A stretch of 45,995 bases of DNA, from NCBI GenBank assembly GCA_046542255.1, contig JBKHBT010000015.1, positions 1-45,995 of the forward strand. Direction: 5' to 3'. The notes under the pieces are model-generated. The model was given only the letters and a program-made list of their open reading frames with translations. It did no database searches and was not told the DNA's origin. Source of the DNA: JBKHBT01 sp046542255 (lineage in GTDB: Bacteria > UBP14 > UBA6098 > JBKHBT01). A program made the position numbers and the translations under genes. Positions 8,554 through 19,700 of the stretch are shown piece after piece. Positions within the stretch are counted from its first letter, which is position 1. Every line of letters begins with the position of its first letter.

Positions 8554-10875
8554 TTATTCAACTTCATCATGTGTCCAATCGCAGGCGGTTTTGGGAGCTG
8601 TTCCTGGGAGATAATATTCCTTTATCTGCATTCTACAATGCTTGCCGGGCAATTTACCAGAATCATGGCAAATCCATGCCATCTCGAGGCCCTTAGCAGG
8701 TTGGAAGGCTTTTCGCTTCAAACCTTTGTGTATATCTTTATTAAGATATGTCCAGACAGGAAGAGCGGCTTGAGTACCGGTTAAACCGGTAGTTCTGGCA
8801 TCGTCATAACCAATCCAGACGCATGAGGTATAGTCTTTCGTAAAACCGACATACCAAGCATCTCGTTCATTATTAGATGTCCCTGTCTTACCATAAGAAG
8901 GGTACTTAAAACCTATTTCGCGCACATCATAGCTGCGGCCATATCGCACAACACCATCGAGAAGGTGGATAAGTAGAAAACAACTTGTAGAATCGATAAC
9001 TTGTTCTATAGTCGAATTCGAAAGGTAATCAATTGCACCATCTCTATCGATAATGGATTTTATCGGCATAACTTCTCTTTTTTGTCCATAAGAAGCGATT
9101 GTTGAGACGGCTCTGGCCATTTCAAAAGGAGTTACCTCGGCAGCGCCCAGACCTATCGATGCTTTATGGCCAACATCACTTTGAATTCCCATCCGGTATG
9201 CATATCTAGCGACCCTTTCCGAGCTGAGTTTCATTGTCAGATATGTTGTTGCGATATTTTGCGACCTTTCGAAAGCCCGCCTAACCGGAACAATGCCCAT
9301 ATACTCGCCGCCATAATTCTTGGGCCGCCATATGGAATCAAGGGAATCTTCGACGAAAAAAGTCGATAGAGTATCTGGAAGCATTGTACCCGGCGTTATG
9401 TATAAAGAATCATCGGAAAGAGGAGCATCCATCGCAGCAAGATAGACAAAAATCTTAAATGAGCTTCCCGGCTGCCTTTTGGCCTGCAAAGCCCTATTGA
9501 AAAGGTTCTTTTCATCCTTTCTGCCACCAATTATGGCTTTTACGTGGCCATTGAAATTATCGATTGTAACAATCGCACCCTGTGCGTCTTTAGATCGCCA
9601 TAAAGAATCTACATGCTCGATTCCTTTAACCAATGCCTTTTCGGCTGAAGATTGCATATATGGATCGACAGTAGTGAAGACTTTCCCACCTGAGAAATAT
9701 AGCAAAGTATCGAGATGGTTTTTAGTAGCATACCGCTCCAAATAATCACGAAAATCCCTATATTTGTTGCTAATTTCGATACCGTTTTTTACTTTGACAG
9801 GGGCTTTTTGCGCTCTTTCAAATTCGGTATCCGAAATATAGCCTTCTTCATGCATTGCATTTAGGATATGATTGCGCCTTTTCTTTACTCTATCGGGATA
9901 TTTATATGGATTGAAATAGGATGGCGCAGGGATTAAACCTGCTATGAGTGCAGCTTCTTCTATACCTAGCTCATCCGGTTCCTTATCGAAATAGAAACGT
10001 GAGCCTTCGGCAATGCCACAGATATTATATGGAAATTTATATCCCACATATACCATATTAAGATACCATTCCAGAATAGTTTTTTTTGGTAGATGTGTTT
10101 CCAGATAGAAACTTCCTACTATTTCGCGCAATTTTCTGGATATGGTTCGCTTTGGCGTGAAATAAAGATTTTTCACTAGCTGCTGGGTTATTGTGCTACC
10201 ACCTTGAATTATTCCCAATTCACCGATATTTCTCTGAGTAGCGCGGAACATACTTAGTGGATTTATCCCGAAATGTCGATAAAAATGTCTATCCTCTGCC
10301 GACACCACAGCATTGACAATATTTTCGCCCATTGAATCGAGTGGCATATAGGTTCTTAGGATGAGATTATGGTCGATAAATCTGCCCATCATAACAGGCG
10401 GCAGCCGAAATGATTCAAGGGCTTTTCCATCTGCATTATGTATGTCGCTTATGCGCATTCTTTTATCGAGCATTATGACAAGATGCCCGAAGTTACCATA
10501 GTCGTCATTATAGTCGAAAGGAGGAATATCCAGATATATCTTATCGCTGAAAATAGAGAAATGGCAGTCATTAACATGGTTTTCATGTTTGCCAATCATT
10601 TTATTTACAGCTACTGATTCAAAGCCATGAAGTACAAGTTCATCATGAAGCCTGTCCAAATCGACTCTATCACCGATATTATATTGACGATAGTCAGAAT
10701 ATATCCGCGATGGAAACTGCCATTCCGGCCGATTCAAATCGAAATCTCTTGTCTTCTCTATCTTTTCTGCTAAGCCTCGTGAACATATAATTCCAATTAA
10801 TAGGACAATCAATAAGCACAATAAAATTGCATATATGATATTAACGATGATGGAATCACTAAAAAATCTGGACAC
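8554..10875 (-). CDS. Class A penicillin-binding protein, PBP1B-like (glycosyltransferase/transpeptidase)
   Basis: Bifunctional peptidoglycan synthase of 773 residues, anchored in the inner membrane by residues about 10-32. Residues about 55-160 resemble the UB2H region of PBP1B (RIYSDYRQYNIGDRVDLDRL). The GT51 domain has catalytic Glu194 in EDRHFYRHFG and QGGSTITQQLVKNLY (225-238). The transpeptidase domain has the serine SxxK motif at 471-474, SQN at 538-540 and KTGTS at 663-667, so all catalytic motifs are intact. The gene begins two bases after the stop of the OmpA-like protein and is last in the operon, which makes an envelope-assembly link to that protein plausible. Confidence 0.94.
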   Translation of the reverse strand: MSRFFSDSIIVNIIYAILLCLLIVLLIGIICSRGLAEKIEKTRDFDLNRPEWQFPSRIYSDYRQYNIGDRVDLDRLHDELVLHGFESVAVNKMIGKHENHVNDCHFSIFSDKIYLDIPPFDYNDDYGNFGHLVIMLDKRMRISDIHNADGKALESFRLPPVMMGRFIDHNLILRTYMPLDSMGENIVNAVVSAEDRHFYRHFGINPLSMFRATQRNIGELGIIQGGSTITQQLVKNLYFTPKRTISRKLREIVGSFYLETHLPKKTILEWYLNMVYVGYKFPYNICGIAEGSRFYFDKEPDELGIEEAALIAGLIPAPSYFNPYKYPDRVKKRRNHILNAMHEEGYISDTEFERAQKAPVKVKNGIEISNKYRDFRDYLERYATKNHLDTLLYFSGGKVFTTVDPYMQSSAEKALVKGIEHVDSLWRSKDAQGAIVTIDNFNGHVKAIIGGRKDEKNLFNRALQAKRQPGSSFKIFVYLAAMDAPLSDDSLYITPGTMLPDTLSTFFVEDSLDSIWRPKNYGGEYMGIVPVRRAFERSQNIATTYLTMKLSSERVARYAYRMGIQSDVGHKASIGLGAAEVTPFEMARAVSTIASYGQKREVMPIKSIIDRDGAIDYLSNSTIEQVIDSTSCFLLIHLLDGVVRYGRSYDVREIGFKYPSYGKTGTSNNERDAWYVGFTKDYTSCVWIGYDDARTTGLTGTQAALPVWTYLNKDIHKGLKRKAFQPAKGLEMAWICHDSGKLPGKHCRMQIKEYYLPGTAPKTACDWTHDEVE

Positions 10876-10877
10876 AA

Positions 10878-13721
10878 TTATTTACTATAGAAAGTGGCAA
10901 TAACGCGCCTATTTGCGGTCCGTCCACGTGGAGTGTCATTATCGCCTATTAGAATTGGCTTTTCAGTTGTAATAGAATTTATTGTAAATGGCAAATTAGA
11001 ACCATAGCCTTTTGTTTCTATTTTGATAGATTTTGAATCGAGATAATCCTGTACTCCAGTTTTGTTTTTCTCGAGCATGACACCTAAAGCGATATATAAT
11101 CTTTCTATTTCTCTACGTGCTCTTTGCTCAGAAAGCTGAATATTGCGGCGGTTACTGCCGATAATATCGGTATGTCCGCCAATCTCTAGCCTGAAATCGC
11201 CGCCCCTCTTGGCTCTTTCTATTACTTCTTCGGCAAGTAGGAATATCCTTCCTTCTAAAAAGGCCGATGATGGTACAGATTCATCGAAAACATATTCTAC
11301 GAGTATCAGCCTTTTTACGATACGCTCTTTTCTCTCGACTTCCAGCATAACAGGATCAGATAGGAATTTATATTCCCTTCCGCTATAAGTTTCGAGAGCA
11401 AGCCCTATCGGGATTTCTTCATCGGGTGGAATTAGCCTGTCATTAAGTTTCCAATCCCATTCGATAGATTCTGGAACTCCTTCACCAGATTCAATCGCTA
11501 CTCTGTCATTGCCAACTATTGCAAAGGCTTCCCAGGTCTTTACACTCTTGCTGTTTGTGATGTCGAATTCGATTGTATTCTCATTATTCTGAAAGCCTTC
11601 GAAATTTTCGACTATTGGCGGGCCTAATTCCGGCCTGTATAAAATGCCATCGAATGAAAGGCTGATTTCGATAGATGGCGAGTCTCCAGTTACGCCGACA
11701 GCAATCATCTTATCTTTCGACTTAGGGTATTTCCCTGTAAGACTCTTCAAAAGATTATTTGCACGAGTTATGGCAATATTCTCATTCTCAGATGAAAGTC
11801 TTATGCCTTTAATCATGAGCCTTGCATCTGGGTTTCTATCGAGTACTTCGAGAAGTTCCGCATCTAGATTGATTGTGGTGGTTTTGCCATCATCACCCTT
11901 GGAAAGTGAAACCGTTGATGGCATCCTGACAGCATTCTTTATTCGTACAGCGAATTCGCCGCGGCGATTCTCGGCGGTTATCATATCCATTTCATCGCCC
12001 TTGAAATCGCGGTCTGTTAATATCCTTTGCGATGTATAATCATAATCCTGAACATCGATGCGCACCACTCTATCCTGAATCGATGGGTTTTCTGCTAATA
12101 ATCTATCATATATTGCCTGATTGCGCTTTTCTGCAAGAACAGCAGCTTCATTGATATGAGCATTTTCATCATCGGATTTATCAGCGAAGGATCGAATTTC
12201 AAGCTCAGCATCCGGGTTCTCGACCATTCTACGAGAAATAATATCGATAATTTCTATATTGCCTGCACCCTCTACTGCAATATCATTAGCATCAAAGAAT
12301 ACAAGCGGAATAATCGGATACTCTTCTTCGAGAAGGCTAACATGCTGCGCTCTGGCAGTCATTTGCATCGGCTCGATACTGGCGACTGGAGGCGATTCGG
12401 AAAGATCGACAAAAATACTGTCTCGATTATTTTCTTCATCGTCTTCATCGATGGTGCCCATTATCTCTTTGGGATTGAATCCATTATCATCCACAGAAGC
12501 TATAATATAGTACTGCCCTATTTCCTTTGGTGTGAAATTATATTCCAGAGTGTCATAGCAGTCTCCACATAACCCATCGACAAATTTGGTGGGATATATT
12601 GTCTTGTATTTGCCATTTTCATCGAGAGAATAAAGAGTTGTGCTGAAACCCTGGGCTTTCTTTGGCCCTTTATTATAGATAATCATCTGAATCGGAGTTT
12701 TTTCTCCGACATTTAAGTCTTCCAAAGGCCTTATATCCATAATCTGCAAATCAATATCATGATATACGAGCCTATCAACATAGGCAGTAAAACCCATATA
12801 ATGCGAAGTCAGAATCGAGCTGGAGAGTTCACTTATCGGATATGCAAATGCATAATCGATTTCGAGGCCACGAAATACCGATGGTGTGCGGAAAGATATG
12901 CCGGCAGTAGCCATTCGAGTATTAGCAGCGAAAGAAGTTCGCACCGTGCTACTGAATTTTGTAATAAATCCAGCTCTCGGCTCGAGCTGCTTATCGGCAT
13001 TATCAGTTTCGGGACGAAATGAAAAATCGCAGAAAGGCTGGAATTTAGAATGTATATAATAGAATACACCGGCATTGAAGTCCGGTTGGACAATGCTTGG
13101 CTGTCCAAAGCCCATATCTGGCATAATAATATCGCGGCCGGTCAATGCAAATCGGAATTTTTTATGGACTCTGGCATATAGCCCAGCATCGAGCGAGAAC
13201 CCTGTCTTAGATTCGCCATAATCGGCAAAGAATGGGTCTTCTGATGGCGGCCTATCACGGCCTTCCATATAATCGCCGTCTTCGGGGCTATATGATGCCA
13301 AAAGCAGCTTGGGATTAATACCAAAGCCCCATCTAAAGCTTTTAGTACCACGCTCACGATATGCAAGATTCAGTCCGACAACTGTCTCACGTCGGACGCC
13401 ATCGGCAAAGCTACCGGCAAATAATCCAATATTGGCAAGTGGAAATTTCACTCTGTGATTATAGGCGATGTAGCCACGGCGAAGTTTGCCATCATCCATA
13501 CCAACCATATAATAATTATATCCAGCACTAAAAGATTTCCCGCGCAAAAAACCTGTCATGCCGGGATTAAGCATGGCACATGAGCCATCGTTCATCACGG
13601 CGATACCGCCATCGGCACGCGCTCTCGAACGAACGCCAAGAAATTCATATTGGCCAAATAAACAGCTTATAGCCAATAGTATCATTGTAAAGGCGATATA
13701 TGTGATTTTTTTATTTATCAT
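10878..13721 (-). CDS. Envelope protein: barrel-like N-terminus, CARDB-like domain, OmpA-like peptidoglycan-binding C-terminus
   Basis: A 947-residue exported protein. Signal peptide about 1-23. Residues about 24-325 resemble the PorV/PorP-type outer-membrane barrels of the FCB group (SRARADGGIAVMNDGSCAMLNPG, then alternating strands). About 330-450 looks like a CARDB adhesion domain (YHDIDLQIMDIRPLEDL, then a pattern ending in an Asp/Glu-rich loop). About 465-570 and 610-680 look like two degenerate OmpA-type folds. About 795-947 is a full OmpA domain with GGHTDIIGSNRRNIQLSEQRAR and the terminal RTANRRV, expected to bind peptidoglycan. The start codon overlaps the stop of the 1995-residue gene (TAATG). 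I infer a scaffold connecting outer membrane, peptidoglycan and the secreted giant protein. Confidence 0.8.
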   Translation of the reverse strand: MINKKITYIAFTMILLAISCLFGQYEFLGVRSRARADGGIAVMNDGSCAMLNPGMTGFLRGKSFSAGYNYYMVGMDDGKLRRGYIAYNHRVKFPLANIGLFAGSFADGVRRETVVGLNLAYRERGTKSFRWGFGINPKLLLASYSPEDGDYMEGRDRPPSEDPFFADYGESKTGFSLDAGLYARVHKKFRFALTGRDIIMPDMGFGQPSIVQPDFNAGVFYYIHSKFQPFCDFSFRPETDNADKQLEPRAGFITKFSSTVRTSFAANTRMATAGISFRTPSVFRGLEIDYAFAYPISELSSSILTSHYMGFTAYVDRLVYHDIDLQIMDIRPLEDLNVGEKTPIQMIIYNKGPKKAQGFSTTLYSLDENGKYKTIYPTKFVDGLCGDCYDTLEYNFTPKEIGQYYIIASVDDNGFNPKEIMGTIDEDDEENNRDSIFVDLSESPPVASIEPMQMTARAQHVSLLEEEYPIIPLVFFDANDIAVEGAGNIEIIDIISRRMVENPDAELEIRSFADKSDDENAHINEAAVLAEKRNQAIYDRLLAENPSIQDRVVRIDVQDYDYTSQRILTDRDFKGDEMDMITAENRRGEFAVRIKNAVRMPSTVSLSKGDDGKTTTINLDAELLEVLDRNPDARLMIKGIRLSSENENIAITRANNLLKSLTGKYPKSKDKMIAVGVTGDSPSIEISLSFDGILYRPELGPPIVENFEGFQNNENTIEFDITNSKSVKTWEAFAIVGNDRVAIESGEGVPESIEWDWKLNDRLIPPDEEIPIGLALETYSGREYKFLSDPVMLEVERKERIVKRLILVEYVFDESVPSSAFLEGRIFLLAEEVIERAKRGGDFRLEIGGHTDIIGSNRRNIQLSEQRARREIERLYIALGVMLEKNKTGVQDYLDSKSIKIETKGYGSNLPFTINSITTEKPILIGDNDTPRGRTANRRVIATFYSK

Positions 13722-16700
13722 TATCTTGCCAGCGTTATAACTCCTGTACGATAGTCTTCATTGCCTACTTTTACTAAATATATATAAGTTCCGGCTTCAC
13801 ATGGCCTGCCATCTTCATCCTTGCCATCCCAATAGAATTCTCTTTCTGTGCCGGAGAGCTTCCGCCTTAAAACATTTCTCGTATCGAAGAAATATATATC
13901 CTTCGACTCGCGCCCAGGTATCTGGATTATTAGCTCATCATTTGTGCCATCGTCATTTGGCGTAAATGGCGTTGGTAATATGGAAAATTCATTAATGCAC
14001 TCCAAGCCATAGGCATCGAGAAGCAATGTATTGGCCGCTATTTTAAGGCCATTTGCAAAAACATAAACGGTATCTTCATATAAAACTGGTTCGACTGGCG
14101 CAAAGAATATTTCCATGATTGCCGAGTCCTCTGTAGCAATGTAATTGGTATCTGTATCGATAATTCCATAAAATTCGCCATCAAAAAGCGAAACAGAATC
14201 GATAAATGCCGGCTCATCATCGATATTATTAAAAATCAGCGTGAAACGTAATGTATCTCCGATACAAGTATCATAAGGCTCGGTGCTGGCATCGGAAAGC
14301 GGCAACCTATAATCGCTACAAATTACAGTTTCGACATCACTAATTGTCATCGACCTGTCTTCGGGAAGCTCATTGTCGAAATCGGCATCTTCCGCGAAAA
14401 CAATATAATACAGCACATCATTTACATATAAACTATCATCCGAAGCATACCTGTCGCCGCCAATATTGGACATCGGAAGTATTATTGTATCGCCGTCTTC
14501 GTACCAGGCATGAGCATAGGCTTCTTCTATACCGCTGTAATCTGTTATATCGCATTGTATATGGAAATAGTCGCCACAGAATATATCATTATCGAAATTA
14601 TCAATTTCTGGTCCCGATGTATCGTCATCGGCAATGATAAATTGCCAGTCATAATCATCGGCAATATTTTGATCGCAGTAGTCTGGAGAATCGGTAAGAT
14701 TCCTTAGCGAGACGCGAACTGTGTCTCTCTCGAAGAAGAAAACCGAATCCATAGCGATATCATCGATATTGAAAACGCAGACAGAATCATCCACCCTATT
14801 CCATTCATCGCCATCTTCGGGCGCAAACATGATAGTATCTCCCAGCCACAGCTCACCGGAGACATAATCGAAACCAGATAATGCATCAAATGGAGTAAAT
14901 TCTAAAATCGGTGTCTGCTCTGGGATATACTCCCAATCTGCAGGATATGTCTCTGTGATTTCGGGCGGAATCGTGTCTATATAGAAAGTAAATGAAAATG
15001 GCGGATTTATTTCATTGCCGAGAATATCCATAGCGGTAATTTCGGTGTAAAGTGTCTCGTCTGGCCAAATGCCAGTCGGCGTGAAAATGAGTGTATCATT
15101 GAAATATTCCAGTTCCGGGCTTTCTATATCATAATCGGTTCCATTGATATTGAATTCGATACTCGAAGTATCCACGCCCTGGCCATCATAGATATGAACG
15201 CGAATCTGCTGGCCGGGACATGAAGAATAAGCGCCATCAAATGGCATAATAAGTGTCAAAACTGGTGCGCTAAGGTTTATCTCGAAGCTATAGCATGTGT
15301 CGAGATAGTTAAATCCGCAACCGCGAGCGGTATCATGGGCAAAAAGGCAAATATCAACGCCGGTAGTATCCAAAGTATCGATACCGGCCGCAATTGGGTC
15401 GAATTCAATAATTGTATCGGCAGTAATCGTAATGGCATCATGCGAAGGCCCATAGACAATTCCTTCTACCAAAATGGAATCGAATACCGCTGAGGCAATA
15501 TCTGTCAAAACCGCTTCAATAATAGGCGCTGGATTGGATATCCTTTCGCCAATCGGTGGAGTTGGAGTAAATGCCGGCGGCGTAATATCGACTGTAAAAT
15601 CTATGCAATATGGCAAATCTTCTATTACGCTACCAAGCTCGTCTTCGATATGGTTTATGCAGAATTCATGCAGTCCTTCATCGAGCAGAATGCCAGAAAG
15701 CTGAAGTTCATCGTCTAAAATAGTCAATTCGGTGGATTCGCTGTCGAATGATGTGCCATCTAATGATACTTCTGCGCCTTCGGGACTGAGACCTTCATCA
15801 TCATCGAAAAATACATGTATCATAGAATCTGCACACGAAACGATCATGCCATCTTCCGGGAAACTTCCGATAACCTCTGGCGGAGTGTCTGGAAGAGTAA
15901 TACAAATGCATGTGTCCATGCCATTCGGAGCGCAATTTTCTGCAAGGTCATTTGCCTGAAGGCAGAAACATGCAGAATCGCCTGCCGTCAAAATTATATC
16001 TGTCGCGGACAAATCGAATCTTATGGAATCGCCTTCGATTGAATACTCTGGGCCGGGATATGTAAATTCCTCGCCCATAATGAATAATGTCAAACTCGTG
16101 GAATCGACTCCTGCAATATCATCATCAATAGTAAAACTAAGAGCAGGTTGCCGCATATAAACAGTCTCGCCATGTTCTGGATTAGTATTAATATATGGAG
16201 TAGATAAATCTACGATGAAATTTAGGATTCCCATTTCGCTGGCGGAATTGCCTGCAATATCGGAAACATTGATGATATCGACTATAACAGTATCGCCATC
16301 TTCCCAGGGCGATGAAGGGATATAGATAAGCGTATCATTTATAAATCTAAGTCGCGATGAAGCAATATCATATGACACTCCATTTACAGCCATCTCGATA
16401 CTGGCCGGGTCGATGCTCGAAATATCTTCCACATAGCAAAGAATCGTCTCTGCCGGGCAAGAAACAATAGAACCGCTATCAGGATAGAGCGGATAGACAG
16501 TCGGTGGAATGGCATCTACCAGGAAGAAGAAACAGAATGAATCAGCATTTGCAGGGCAATTGCCTGTCGAGTCCCATGCTGATACGCAAATAATGATAGA
16601 ATCCTGCTCTCCAAAGCTCTCAGTATGCCGATAGAATCCAGTGTCGGAGCGTATGCTATCGAATTCGAAAGGCATCCCATCGATATAGAGATTATAGCCA

Positions 16701-19700
16701 AATTCGCTGAGCGAATCATCGAGATATACCTGAATAACCGGCTCGATATCCGATGTAACCCTCGAAGGCCTGGGATAGATCAAATTGCCGACCGGTGGCC
16801 CGGTATCTATTAGGAAATCGAAAGCAAAACCATCCGCCTGATTACATATATTATCACTTATCGGCTGCAGTATAAATTCGTATAAATCACCATTTTCCAG
16901 AGCTGTTTCCGGTTGGAAAATCAGCGTATCGCCATGAAGCTCCAGCCTTGGGTCATCGAGCGTGATTGTGTCGCCATTAAAATGCACTTCATATTCATCT
17001 TCTGGAATGCCGTTCTCATCAGTGATGAGTATTCTTGTCTGCTGGGCTTCGGCTGTTTCGCAGGAGCTATTTAGCGATGTATCGGGATAGAGCAACTCGA
17101 TCTCTGGCGGCGAGTATTCCACCGCGAACCAGATGCAAGTATCGAGCACATTCGGCCCACAATATGGGTCTGGATAGGCATTATCGGCTACATAGACGCA
17201 ATATTCAATAGTATCGCCACCACATACTCCACCAGTCGCAGCTTCCATATCGAAAGACAAAAGGCCATCATCGATATCGATAAATTCTGAATAAATGTCA
17301 TAATGTGAACCAGCTACTTCCATCTCGAAAAGTAAAGAATCGATTCCGCTAACCGAATCATGAAGTTCATATTCTATGACCGGATCTGGTATAGTAATTA
17401 TTTCTTCCGGCAAAGGCGATAAGGCTGTATAGGCTGGTTTTGTGAGATCGATATAGAAAGTCCAGCCAATAGAATCAAAATCGGTAAGCCCATCATCTGC
17501 GTGAATCAAAAGGCATTCGACCGTATCACCATCATTCCAGGGCATACCCGGCCCGAAATGCATTGTGTCGGAGTCGAACCAAAGCTCGCTATCATCGATT
17601 GTGTATAAAATATCATTTACTTGAAGTTCGATAGTCGATGGGTCTATTCCAAGTGGCGACCAGAGCACAAGCTGCGTTGTCTGTGAATCGCAGGCACTGA
17701 TTACGCCTTCGGGTGGTGTAACATAAGGTTCGCGCGCATCGATAAAGAAAGTCCAACAATCCGGGCAAGTTTCGCAATCATTTGGTGGACAGATAGGATA
17801 TGGCATATCTTCGCCGCCTGTAAAGCAAACCTGAACCGTATCAACAGCATCGAAACCGGAAATTGGCGTATAAGTCAAAGTATTATCGAAATATGAAAGC
17901 CGAGGGTCAGGATAAACAATAATTTCTCCATCGACTGTTATTTCGAGAGTTGTTGAATCTATCCCGGAAAGGTCTTCGCGAAACCTTAAACTGATAGATG
18001 TCATGGAATCGACCACAAGCTCATCATCTCTTGGAATATGGGAAACCATCCTCGGGCCTTCCAGATCCACCTGGAAACTCCATGAGTATTCGGAATCAGA
18101 AGCATTGCGCAGGATATCTTCTATAAATGTCATCTCGATATCGACCCTCTCGCCATGTCGCCATGGTTCAGATGGATTATATAATATAGTATCACCAGCA
18201 AATGATAATTCAGGTGATAGCGGATAATACGATTCGCCGGATACTCTTGCCATTATCGATGGAAAATATATGCCTTCTTCATCGGTGGCAAGAATCCTGA
18301 TTTCGTTGTCATCGCAGGAAATAACAGAACCATCCGGTGGAGTCAAAAGGCTGCATACCGGTGGGCTAAATGGCAATACAAGTTCAAAACAAATATTTAG
18401 CCCATTTGTAGAACAAAATCCAATTGAATCATAGGCAATAATACAGACTTTCAATGTATCACCACCACGAAGGCCGATTTCGCCACCATCAAAATCTAGT
18501 TGATAAATATCATCCGAAAGGTTTAGTTCCGGGCCGGAAAGAGTATAGTACTCGGTTGTTGTTCCATTTCTGACGCTTACCAGTGTCGGAGAATGATTCA
18601 TTCCGGCAATGGAATCGTATAGCTCAAAACGAATAGTAGGCGAAAGCGTATGCAGAAACTCGCTAGTATCCGGCTCGAACATCAGAACAACAGGCGGCTC
18701 AGTATCCACTATGATCTGGAATTCCAGTGGTGTTTCGAGTGGATTAAAAAGGCTATCATATGCGATAAGTTCATAATCGTGTATGCCATAAGGAATTGTA
18801 GGCAATCTAAGGAATTCGCCATCAAAAGAAAGCCCCGAGTCGCCCAGATATAGCGTGTCGGTATCATCGATAATAAGGCGCAATGAATCATCTAAAATAC
18901 CATTTTCATCCTGAAGCCTAATAACTATGCCAGTATCCGGGCATGACACCCTGGCTCCATCATAAGGCACCACAAGTTCGCGAATCGGGCCACCCGGCTC
19001 GACTGTGAAATAGCATGAATGTACGGTAGTATTTGCGCCGCATAAAACAGCATTATCAGCACCATGAATATCTACAAAAACAGAATCACCACCTGGCAAT
19101 GGAATACCCAGCTCGGATAGTGATATCGTAACCAGGCTATCCTCGATAGTTACACCCGGCCCAGAAAGCGGAATTGTGTCGCCGTTTAGCAAAACAAAAC
19201 TCGAATCTTCCGAAAGGCCGGAAAGCGAATCGACTATAATAAAAGAAAGGTCGGGATAGCTTTCTGCAATTTCGGTCCCGAGGGCTGGATATACGCAATC
19301 TATAAAAGGCGGTTCTGTATCGATTGTGAAACTCCAGGATGTTTCATCGGATGTATTGCCAAATGGCATATCAGAAACCGGCGCCAGAAGCAGACTCAAT
19401 TCCGTGCCGTTTTCGAATGAATCTGGATATGGGAAATAAAAGAGCGTGTCCAAAATAGATACAACACTATCGCGAAGTTCATAGACATGGCCATCTGCCC
19501 AGCATGTAAGAAAAAGCGACGGCCTGTATATTGTGCTAACATCGTAAATATATACAACAATATGACCATCCGAACATGAAGAATAGGCACCATCAGAAGG
19601 TACATGCGGCCGCACGATGGGTGGGATAGTATCCTGTGCAAAAGCTGGGAATACTATGCCAAAAGCGAGAATTATTAAAAAAATATATTTTGCTATATTG

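Noticed and set aside
14038..18891. Open frames opposite or out of phase with the giant gene
   Set aside because: They shadow a repetitive reading frame, lack binding sites and family features.
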